Assembly: GCF_949628265.1 (NCBI RefSeq) | Contig: NC_088788.1 | Coordinates: 25,406,335-25,470,334, forward strand | Source: Cloeon dipterum | Taxonomy: Eukaryota; Arthropoda; Insecta; Ephemeroptera; Baetidae | Direction of reading: 5' to 3' | DNA length: 64,000 bases | Part shown: in pieces, positions 54,304 to 64,000 of the stretch | How the letters are laid out: every line of letters starts with the position of its first letter | Position numbering within the stretch: the first letter of the stretch is position 1 | Program-made: the position numbers and the translations under genes | Notes under the pieces: generated by a model | Told to the model about the DNA's origin: nothing | The model's database searches: none | Seen by the model: the letters and a program-made list of their open reading frames with translations, nothing else

Positions 54304-55779
54304 TTAAAAACTTCCCATACAAGTAGCTTTTCTTTATTTCTTTTATCCCTTTCGTGGTAAAACAGTATTAATTGATGTCAAATTTGTCAGTCTTCTACGT
54401 TAAAAATTTTACCAGGTATTTTAAAATGTATAGTGAGACTTAAATTGTGTTAATTCTATAAATGATCGTGAACGTTTTCTTAAATTTCACGTGGGAGGAG
54501 TTAATACCAAGAATTAAATTTCAAATATCCATTCTTTAATTTCTTAGAAAGAGTCTATTTTGCAAATTTTATCCGAGGAAAAGCATTTTATTCATTATTG
54601 TATCTGTTCTGCTTTAAATTTAAAGGCGAATTACAATTCTAACAAGTAGTACAAAGCAGTGTGCAATTAATCTGCCGCATGTCTCATCATGTGGGCAGAA
54701 ATAATTTTTCTCTGCACCACTCGGCACCACCGACGCGGAGCGAATATATTTTGGAGCACGCCATCCGTGCGAGGAGCGTCATTTTTTTACTGCAAATGTA
54801 GGTCACCCGGCCGTTTCTTACTCTCGAAGCAACCCTTCCTTTTTCTCTCGTCGACTTTCCCTAGCCGCCTGCTTCTCCATTCATTCTGTGTGTTCTGCAC
54901 GCCATAGCACACTCCGGGGGAAAGCAGCCGGAAAAAGGGGGCAGAAGAGCAAATGTGGACAAAACCGAACCGCGACCTCGCTAAAGTAGCTTGCTTGCCG
55001 CTGCCGGGGATGTGAAAAATGGAATCCAATCAAATTTCGAGCAGTGCTGTTGTAAATAAAATAGCATAATATTCATGAGCAAAAAATAGCGCACAATAGA
55101 AACGCTAAAACTGGTTGAGCTATAAAAATTGTTTTAGATAAATTGGGTTGACCTTCCGTTTTTATTTTTCCTGTCAGAAATTATTAGCATTGAAGCAAAT
55201 AAATATTCTTGATATATCTCGGATAGACATTCAATGGGATTGTTTTGTGAGTGAGTTAGATTTTTTGCAGCCTTTTATTAAATTGTATGTTGTCGTAATC
55301 TAAACACAAAAATTTGCTGGTTAAATAAATTTCAAATTTAATAGATGTCTGTTTTATAATTGTTCCAGAATTTCGCAGCTGAAGACGATTACAATACAGG
55401 GATAGAGACAGAACAATTCCTTAAAAAGATTATATATATTTTTTTAAATCCCTTGGGAAACACCTTCTGGATTTTTTTATTCAAGGCAATAAATATTCTC
55501 TGAATTCATAAAAATTAGTGTAAACTAATTAATCATTTCTTCTTTTAACGAAAGACAATATTAATTTTTTTTGTACTTTTGTATTTTGAAAATTGCAAAT
55601 TATTTTAAAATTTATAGGATTTTTTTAAACACGTCATCACTACTAACTGCTAAGTAATTTGTGCAAAGCAAAGTTGAATCCACCCTCTTGTCTTCGCGTC
55701 TGGCTGGCTGTCTTAGATTCGGTGCTGTTTTTCACATCCCCTGGGGCATGTTTTAAAATATCGATACTTTTGCGGAGAC

Positions 55780-56100
55780 CGGCACTAGTCCCTCTCGTTC
55801 CGGCTGCTGGGCAGCGCGCGGCGGAGGGGCGTCCGTGGGGTGGGGTTGGTCCCGGGGTGGGGGTCGTCGTCGTGTGGGGTGGTGTGGATGCAGCATGCCG
55901 ATGCGGAGTGCGTAACTTGGCACGGGTCCATCCGCTCGGCCCGACCGACGAGCCCGCTCGCCGCCTCCGGTGCGCCGCCCCCGCCAGCCCGACATGGCCT
56001 CCGCGAGCGCCGTCTGCAGGTGAGTCGCCCCCAGGGCAGTCCCAGGGCCAGGGTGGCCGCCGTTGCGGCCGCCGCTGTCACCGCAGCCGCAACATAAAAT
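55780..56100. promoter_or_regulatory. CpG-rich block with a possible first exon (donor at 56019/56020)
   Basis: Very GC-rich against an AT-rich background. On the plus strand an ATG at 55994 opens MASASAVCR and reaches a consensus donor, TGCAG|GTGAGT, after base 56019. If spliced to the CAG acceptor at 60029 upstream of GLMP, the frame stops before the GLMP ATG, so it would be a 5' UTR exon with a small upstream ORF. It could equally belong to an unseen gene. Confidence 0.3.
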
Positions 56101-59100
56101 TCGATTTTAATTTGCAATGCGGGAATCTCATTGATTATCTCGCTGGCACCGCGTATTTCGCCGCCCGCTACTTTTGCCTGTTTTGTGAATGAGCCGCTGA
56201 CACGCGCCTTTAATTCCTCTCTCGCAAAAACTGTCACTTGACGCCGAGATTTTTTGCAGCTGCATGGCCTTGACCCTATAGGACCACCCTTTTGCCATCT
56301 ATTCTTTCTCCTGACGTGTGTATGTTCGTTTAATATTTACGAGCCCATTGCTTTTGTTCTCCGCTGTCTCATGATTTTGTCATGGTGTAATTCTGAGTTG
56401 TGTAGAGACTTGAATTGCCTTTTTGACGCTGTTTGAGAAAAATGGAACCACCTGTCCTACTTCCATTTACACTGCTTCCTCTTTACCCGCAGGCATATGA
56501 GCTGAGAAACGGGTTTTGGGATTAAAAAAGTTGAGATGACGAGATTTTGAATTTTAACTCAATCTTCAAAGCTGTTCAAAAGTGGCAAATTATTTACAAT
56601 TCATAACAATTATAATTTTTGGGCAAAAGATTAGCTTATCGAGATTAAATTTTGTTTTATAATGGATATCAACCTGTCGTTGGAGAACTTTTTTGCAATC
56701 ATAGTATTTATTTCGCATTTCCCTTATTGACAGTCATGCAAATGGGTGCATCACGGTCAAGCGGCAACGCGACATTCGCGGTAGCACGCCATGCGTTCAA
56801 GACAATAATTTCTAAAACAAATAAAATAAAAAAGAGATTCAATAAAAATTAGAAAACTTTTGAAGCTTTGCATGGCTATTGGAAAATTCTATAATTGACG
56901 GAGCTGCTGTGTTGAGTTTTATTTTTTTTGCGTTTTTACCTTTTCATGATTGGCTTCTTTGTAGAGTAATATTAAAACAAATTGTACCTTCTTATTGGCC
57001 CTCATTTACATCAAATTAACTTCTTTTCGACAGATTTTTAAACTTCTTTCATACTTGAATATAATTACTCACGCGAAAAGAGAGTGTGAGATTTAGACCG
57101 AGTTTGGAATATAGTTTTCTATTTTTAGGCTGTGTTTGGGAGCTATTTATATTATAAGGTGATTTCCTGACAGAGGTGCGCACTAAACTTGTCGGGTACA
57201 GAAGATTAATGTTTATGATAGATTGCCATATGCACTTACGCAGTCGGAAGGAATCGTTAATTTCAAATCACGCCACAATGAAATTTCATGCTTTATTTTC
57301 TACGCTCTGGACGGATTTGGAATGGTAAATATCTAATAAAATCTACAAAAACAGCACTGTTATAAATAAATAGATTGTTAAATACGTAGACCAAGTCGTG
57401 GGGTTTTTGAAATATTCATAGAACCGTCATGGTAATTGAGGCAGACTAAGCGCTCAATAAAAGATAATCACTTGCATTATTAAGCGGACCAAATCAAAAA
57501 GATCAAGTGATCAATTTAAACGGTCAATTTAACCAACGGAATATTTGATTTATCCAATTTTATTCATGGAATAAAATACGATAACTATTGTTTTTCAGAA
57601 AGATCGGGAAGATCAGCGAATTTCACTTTATTTACAAATTTGCCTTTGCATGACAAAAGGCAATATCATAAAATAGGAAGGAAAAGGCTCATATGACTGC
57701 TTTCTTACATAGGAGAACCGCTCCCAATAACATCAAACAGGATATCATTCCTTGATCAAGTGCCAGCGTATTTATAACAAAACCAAAACACGTCCAGGAG
57801 ATGCATTAATCTCTGACCTGCCATTAAATTTGTGTCTGGTCAAGTAAGATTGAAAAATTATGTTTAATTTAAATGAAAGGGTTACTTTACGTTTGAAAGT
57901 TTGAATTAATCCCTTTAATTCGAAACATATAGGCAACCGGCTTGTCACAGCCGTTGCGCGTGTTGTATACTTATGAAAATATCCAAACGAAGTGAGCTAA
58001 AATGATGAGCGGAAAATAAAATAGTGTTTGTAGTCAACGGCTGTGGTTCGAACAACGTAGATTGTCATATGTATTTAAATACTTAAGTAAAGCATTTACC
58101 GCGCTCCTATATCCCAATAAAATCATGACAAAGCAGAAAAAATGCAATAGAAATTTGGTATAGTACCTCACCGACAACAAATGCGTTAATGCCACGCTAA
58201 CATCAACATTTTTATTGCACAAGTCTTACACAGGAAATCGTTTTCCCTGTTTTGAAATTTATTCGCATACTAAGATTAAAAAGATAGTTCAAATGCATAT
58301 TTTCAAAATCCAAAAACAATATAATTCTAAATAAGGCATTTTCTTTCTCAGCTGGAGTTAAAAAGCAAAGCAACCTTTTTGTTGGTCTTCCAACTTGAAA
58401 CGTTTCCTGCGTGATTTGACGCACCGCAAAGACCCAATCCGCTATTTGCATGCAGATTGTGGCATCACGAAATACGCAGCAATAAAACTCTCCAGCTCCG
58501 GCACCCGAGTGGTTCGATTCGCAGGCGTGACGCGAGCCTTTTGTTTCGCGCTGAAAAATGAGGGTCGTGCGTCGATGGTTGCAAATTAATCGGGCGGGCG
58601 GGCGCGCCGATTTGGACGAGATCGGCCCGCTGGGAATATTTAAATGTATGCGTGTTGCGGGGAAAAACTCGTCATTTGGCTCGTTAAATGTCACAAGAGC
58701 GATTCGCACGTGACAAACTTTTTGAGCGAGGCAGAGTGCGAGCAGGTGACACGGCCGCGCGTGAAATATGGTTCTTACGCGCGTGACCTTCAGCTAATAA
58801 AGAAGGCGCGCGTGCTCAGCTGGAGGCAAGTTGCAGCCATCGAGGGTGTACGGCAACGCTTTCCTCTCGCTCGCAATTAGTGCCACGAGGGCGATGAACT
58901 GGCCGGCGCTTTTCATTAGCCTGATGAAATCCGTGCGGCCCGCTGAGAGCTGAGTGAGACTTTTCCTCTTCAGCACGCCATAGTTCATTTTTTCCTATCT
59001 AAATCCATTGCAAACGATGAATGCCGAAATTAAAAATGGTAGGTTTTTTTGCGATGTGATGTCTTATTTGACGAAATAAAGCGATACAACATTATGTAAC

Positions 59101-60052
59101 TTATATTTAGGATGATGTTTTGCTATTCAAACTAATTTTAACTCTTCTAAGGAAATTTCTTGCAAATAAAGGTATTTTTACTGGGAAGCTACTAAAATTC
59201 TGTTCTCCTATATATCGATTTAATTTAATCAAAGTAGCATTTTTCCAATTTAAATAACAGCTGAAATCATATTATTTCGTCTGCTTTGTATCAGGGTTCG
59301 TAAACCCCCGATTTTTCTTTTCTTAAAAAATTAACATATAAAATATTTTTCAGAAAAAACGTGAGGGGTTTTCCTCAATTATGAACATTTTTCTGCCGCA
59401 TGAATTTTTATAGTTAGTAATAATTAGTCACGTGCTTTTTTGGACCTAAAATTGAAATTCACAATATCAATTTTGGTGCCTGCAATTTCGCAGTAAATAA
59501 AGAATACAAAATTTATCTGTCCATTTTTGTGAAAAAGAAAAATCGAAAATGAGCTAAATTGGGAATTTCCTCAAGTATATGGCTGTATCAAGCTGTTATT
59601 TTTACTCAAGCAAAACTGTATTCTAGTGGGAAAAATTAAACTAAATGCTGTGTATAGTTGGTTACAAAAAATATTTTCTCACAAGAGATGCAGTGAAGCA
59701 AAATTCTCATGATATAATTTGAGCGTCGCCAATGTTTTATAGCTTATTTCAGCGCCTCAAGATCTTGCAAAAATACTATGGGGGATGACTTATTTTAGTA
59801 AAATAAAACATGTTTTTCTAAAGTCAGAAATGGTGCTCCAAAAATTTTATTAAAAATGAATCTACTGAAAAATCAACTGCAGGGTGTAGTAAATTTTGAT
59901 TCTATCTCTAACAAAATCCTTGGAAATTAATTCAAGTTTAGCCAATAGGATTTTTTGCTCCAAATATGACACTTTTATGTCACTTCAAGATAAACCTTTT
60001 CCATTAAACAAATGTCTGTCTGCTCTCAGGTCTCGATGCCGAACGTAACAAG

Positions 60053-63000
60053 ATGATGGAGAGAATATTGACTACTTTTCTGTTCTTCTTTCTTGTCTCC
60101 ACATGCTTCGCCTTGCCACAGAAAAGACAGGTACATTTCCATTCCTAACTCTTTTCACGTATTCCACGCAACGCACACTTTGTAAGTAAAATATGTGCTG
60201 AGTGCCACTTTTTATAGGGCACGCATTATTTATCAAGTGTCGTCTTTATTTCTTTCAACAGGAACGCGCACTTTGCAGGAAAAATTTGGATTTTTCACAA
60301 AAATAATGTTGATTGTGGGGAAGGAATATTTTAAAATTTTGCTTTGTTAAATGTTCTTCTGGGATTTTCCCCTCGCATTCATTTAATTTTATGTTTCTTT
60401 TTTGTCGACTATAATTTGCTTGAAAAAGCCTGATGGAGTACCTTGGCGTCGATAAAAAAAAAACTAAATAAATATTTTTAACCCTTCGAGGTGGATTGGA
60501 AAAATCGTCAATGAAACTGCGAAGGCGAATGCCCCAGGGGTCTGCGGGGCATTAGCAAATTGCTTTTGCTCGGCTTTTGGCGCGGATCACTCACGTGCGT
60601 TCTTTATTTGCGCAGCTCTTCTGGAAACTGAACCCGGGCGGCTCTGAGGACGCAACTGTGATCCACATAAGGGCGATCGGCTCCACCGACACCATCCACT
60701 ACATCGTGTCGCTGCTGGAAAAGCCGTCCTTTCTGATCGCAGTGACCGAGCCGCTGGCCAACATCTCTATCAACTGGGAGCAGCTGATGGCCAGCACCCT
60801 CGACAAGTGCATCAGCTTCCTCCCCGAGCCCAGCTTCTCATTTGGATTCACTATTACCAGGGTGAGCAGGAAAATTTTATCGCTCTCGCCTGCTTGCTCT
60901 GGTAGCGCTTGCTTATTTTCTTTCCGTGAGAGTGGAAAATCGATGCATTCACTATGGAAGATGATTTTATTGAACTGGAGGGTAAAAAAGGGATTGTTTT
61001 AATAGAAATGCTTTTCTTGAAACTTTCAATTCAATATTATTGTCCTCAACTTGTAATTTTTTTAATATGATTGTTAGACACTTCCTGTAGCGATTGATGA
61101 CGCTTGTCAAAGTAAAATATTTTCAGAATCAAAATTTCGGCTATAATAGAAGGTCGATAAACGATAAAACACCGATTTTCACATCACACTCTCATACTCA
61201 CAACTCCGATAAAAATATAGTGAACAATTTTGTATTAGCTCTGGATCGTGTTCAAAATTCGCATTTGCTGTTTTTGTTGTCAGATTTCTACCGTTAAAGG
61301 AAGTTTATTAAATATCATATTGTGGTATATCATAATAGACCCAATGTAAAATATATTTAATCAAAGCATTCTCATGAATCTAATTATTCAGGTTTAGATG
61401 ATCGCCTTCGAGGATCAAATACATTTTTAAGATAATTTATCAAGTCAATGCTCACCAATAGTTACAATATTATATTAAAATAATTATAGTATATTTCGTA
61501 TTTTTATGAAAATAGTATTTAAAACAGACTTTCAAATAAAGACTTGCGTAGCATTAAAATATGATAAAATGATCTTAGAAATAAAATATAAATTAGAATT
61601 TAGATAAACACTAAACAACGAAAAATATGAGAGATTTTAATAAATTAATTTTTAATTTTATTAGCTTAAAATATGATACTTTAGGAGTATTTAACACATT
61701 CTAAATATAAACCTAAAAAATCCTAAAGTGGCCATATTGCTGGAGCTGGTCAGGATTGGGATTAACATTTGTATCGCTTATTCGTTCGTATTCTAAACTA
61801 AAATACTTTTGGGCATAGTGCCTTTCCGCACACTACAAAAGGACACCTGTAAGGCCGACCTTGGGCCGACCCCAAAGATTATTTAAACATAAAATAAATG
61901 TGCAATTTTGTGACTAAATTTCAGATCCTGGAGCTTTATGGTGAGCACGAGTCGTGGCCCGAGTACCACAATGGCGTCTACAGTTGGTACATGGACCAAT
62001 TCTACTGGTCCCCTCAGCCCGTGGAGATCAACGAAAGGGGCTGTCCACTCCGGTTCGAGTTCCTTGGCGAAAAGTACATGGACCGCCACTTTGAGGAATA
62101 CAAAGCCGCAGTTTCCCTCGTGGTCAGTTACGATTTCGCGCTATTTTCAGCGTGTGTTTAATTAGTATGTGCATGAAATTAGGGTGTTTATCCGAAGTAC
62201 GACGAAATTGCAGCTCTCCCGCTTTGAGTGAAATATTAGCATATCTGAGAGCAACGTGAATGTATAATTTAGAGGTTTGCTCGCTCGGCCCCATTAGAGA
62301 GTCAAAGTATTTCGTACTCGTGCTTCGACGATTTCTAGTGATTTACGACACGATCAGAATTTGATCCTTAATTGAAAAGAAAATAATTGTGATTTAAGCT
62401 CAAGATTTACGATGACGACGGCTTCGACATGGAGGAAATCCTGTGGCACACGATCAACTCAAGTTTGCTGCAAATTTCGCTGCAAAGCTTTCAACCCTAC
62501 TTCCAAAACCACTCTCGATTTGGAGTCGAGTTTTCAGTTGCGAGCAACGATAATAATTTCTTCGAAAGTGTGCTCAGAAAGAAGCACAAGAATTTCGAAA
62601 ACCTGGTTCCAGAATACTTCCAGGTAATGAGGAGTAAAAATCCCAACAAATGGATTTTTATTTAAATTTAATAGGGGTCTCAGCCGCGCAATTTCGAAGC
62701 GGCGGCTGGCTGGGCTGGCTTAGCCGAATTTCAGCTCGGTTGCGGCTGAGCATTATTGCCGGCTGGCAAAGAAATTGTTAAATGTGTAGTTTGATATAGT
62801 GAATAATGTCCCGCAGGACTGGAGGCTATTTTTTCTCTGTCCAAGGAACAGTATAATATTTGCGACTTTTTGACCGGTGACTGGTGCAGCTCCCAAGGCA
62901 AAATACTTCTAATACTGTTTTTAACTTTTGATTTAAAAGATGGATATAAATTGAGAGCTGATTCAATTTACCTCTATTGCCGCATCAATATATTTAAAGT

Positions 63001-64000
63001 GGACATACTTTTGTTATTTTTTCAATGATGAATTTCAACACTCAGATTTGTCGAAATTTCAGATGTACGAAATGCTGGTGCCAAACGGCCTGCTGAAGAA
63101 TGGCGGCTTCATGCAATGGCACCGGATGGCGTTCACTTCGTCAGTGAAAAGCACTCGCTCAGTGGTGCCGACCTTCCAACAGCCGCTGCGGCTGATGGAC
63201 AACGAGGACCTGGAAGACGTCCTGCTGCAATCATATTTCGGCTCCGATTTCGTCGGCGCCACCACTCACGCGTTCAACATAACTTTCGGCTATTTCGGGC
63301 ACAGCTATTACGACAAGTTTGATCTGCTCTCCTGGTGTGTGTTTTGTGATCTCTCTGCTTTTTATGCATTCCGCCGCCTGCTCTGCCCTCCTTTGGATTA
63401 TAATTCGTATAGGAATAGGGCGGACGCGGTGCTTTAAGGAGCCTATAATTGAATTCGTCTCACATTTTTATGGGCGAACGGTAATAAATCCTCTGCGTCC
63501 GCCTGAGGTAACGATTTCGTGCGCAGTCAAGTTCCGAGCACGGCATAGACTAATGTAGGGGGACTGATTCTTGAGTCTTTCTTTTTATTTTGTCAGGTGT
63601 TGATTTGATATAGATTTTAGATTAATCGTGTGTCATTATTTTTGCTATAAATGGCTTTTAAAAGTGCACAATGAAATTAGTAATTAAGTAATGTGTTAAT
63701 TCTTATGTTATCAAAATCATATATATTTTGTCTTCATGAAACCCTTTCAGTTTTCTGTAGAATTTATTGCAAAAGTTGCTCAAGAAATGAGTAGAATTCT
63801 CCCTTTATTAAGTATATTGTTTGGCAATCAAACGCAAAAAATGTGAGAAAGATTTTGTTAACCCAAAAGTTTTACTAAAATACATTTTGGATTTCAGGTC
63901 GTTTGTATTTGGCTACGGGGACTCGCCGAAAACCGACATCAACTGGATGCTGGCTTTGGTTCACATTTTCGGATTCAGCCTGATTTCAATAATGATGACT
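60053..64000 (+). CDS. Glmp: Glycosylated lysosomal membrane protein (GLMP), 3' end cut by window edge
   Basis: Six exons seen: 60053-60130, 60616-60861, 61925-62122, 62399-62623, 63063-63334 and 63898-64000 (incomplete); all junctions GT-AG and in phase, about 374 residues so far. ATG at 60053 (or 60056) begins a signal peptide (ERILTTFLFFFLVSTCFA). The lumenal domain carries the family block LNPGGSEDATVIHIRAIGST followed by TIHYIVSLLE and INWEQLMAS. Several N-glycosylation sequons are present (NISI, NSSL, NHSR, NITF). Near the edge LLSWSFVFGYG and a hydrophobic stretch (MLALVHIFGFSLISIM) match the C-terminal transmembrane anchor. In mammals GLMP is the accessory subunit that stabilises the lysosomal transporter MFSD1. 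An acceptor-like CAG at 60028-60029 suggests a non-coding upstream exon. Confidence 0.88.
62679..62750. repeat. GC-rich imperfect inverted repeat in GLMP intron 4
   Basis: CTCAGCCGC (62679-62687) and GCGGCTGAG (62742-62750) are exact reverse complements, with further partial pairing inside (AATTTC / GAAATT-type segments). The block is conspicuously GC-rich for an intron. A MITE remnant is possible. Confidence 0.4.

Larger units (their letters stand above)
52346..60052. other. Largely non-coding interval between AHCY and GLMP
   Basis: No gene could be assembled here. Contents: mostly AT-rich DNA, a decayed hairpin at 53988-54303, a small perfect hairpin at 53841-53884, a moderately GC-rich block near 54.7-55.0 kb, a strongly CpG-rich block near 55.78-56.10 kb with a possible first exon, and another higher-GC block near 58.4-58.95 kb with scattered CACGTG-like and GCGCGC motifs. 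Confidence 0.4.

Noticed and set aside
55659-56237. ORFs of up to 177 residues on both strands near 56 kb
   Set aside because: Same reason: low-complexity GC-rich translation. Only the short ATG-to-donor segment was kept, as a candidate exon.
58480-58560. GGTTCGATTC-like tRNA T-loop resemblance
   Set aside because: No matching acceptor stem, D-arm or anticodon arm at the required spacing.

Overview
The window is nuclear DNA from an animal, most likely an arthropod (insect-like). Genes are split by GT-AG introns, many of only 50-700 bp, and the intergenic DNA is AT-rich. I assigned exons by hand from splice signals, reading-frame phase and family similarity. In every gene model below the exon phases join without a remainder. 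No bacterial operons, CRISPR arrays, rRNA or convincing tRNA genes were seen.

Layout, left to right. (1) 1-4137, minus: Actin-related protein 5 (INO80 complex), cut by the left edge. (2) 5277-6961: a 1.7 kb, nearly perfect palindrome flanked by ACCT repeats, which I read as a young foldback/long-inverted-repeat element. (3) 9129-17404, minus: a GPR158/GPR179-type orphan class C GPCR with 12 exons. Its introns hold an antisense LINE relic, a decayed hairpin and a relic of the palindrome family. (4) 17.4-28.2 kb: a 10.8 kb gene-free interval. (5) 28167-30154, plus: arginyl-tRNA-protein transferase (ATE1). (6) 30821-32394, plus: LYAR nucleolar zinc-finger protein. (7) 33009-35221, plus: succinyl-CoA ligase alpha subunit (SUCLG1). 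(8) 35678-37206, minus: an unrecognised disordered protein convergent with SUCLG1. (9) About 39.1-40.0 kb is a CpG-rich island, and 40588-46643, plus, encodes a large ankyrin/coiled-coil protein resembling synphilin-1. (10) 47805-52129, minus: adenosylhomocysteinase. (11) 52.1-60.0 kb is mostly non-coding, with a decayed hairpin and a CpG-rich candidate first exon near 56.0 kb. (12) 60053-64000, plus: GLMP, a lysosomal membrane glycoprotein, cut by the right edge.

Most genes are unrelated housekeeping functions: chromatin remodelling, protein arginylation, ribosome biogenesis, the TCA cycle, the methylation cycle and lysosomal transport. The neighbourhood does not look like a functional cluster. 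The least conventional content is the series of foldback elements (one essentially intact, three decayed), two candidate GC-AG introns, the unrecognised protein at 35.7-37.2 kb, and the synphilin-like gene. I found no clear evidence of an undescribed multi-gene system.
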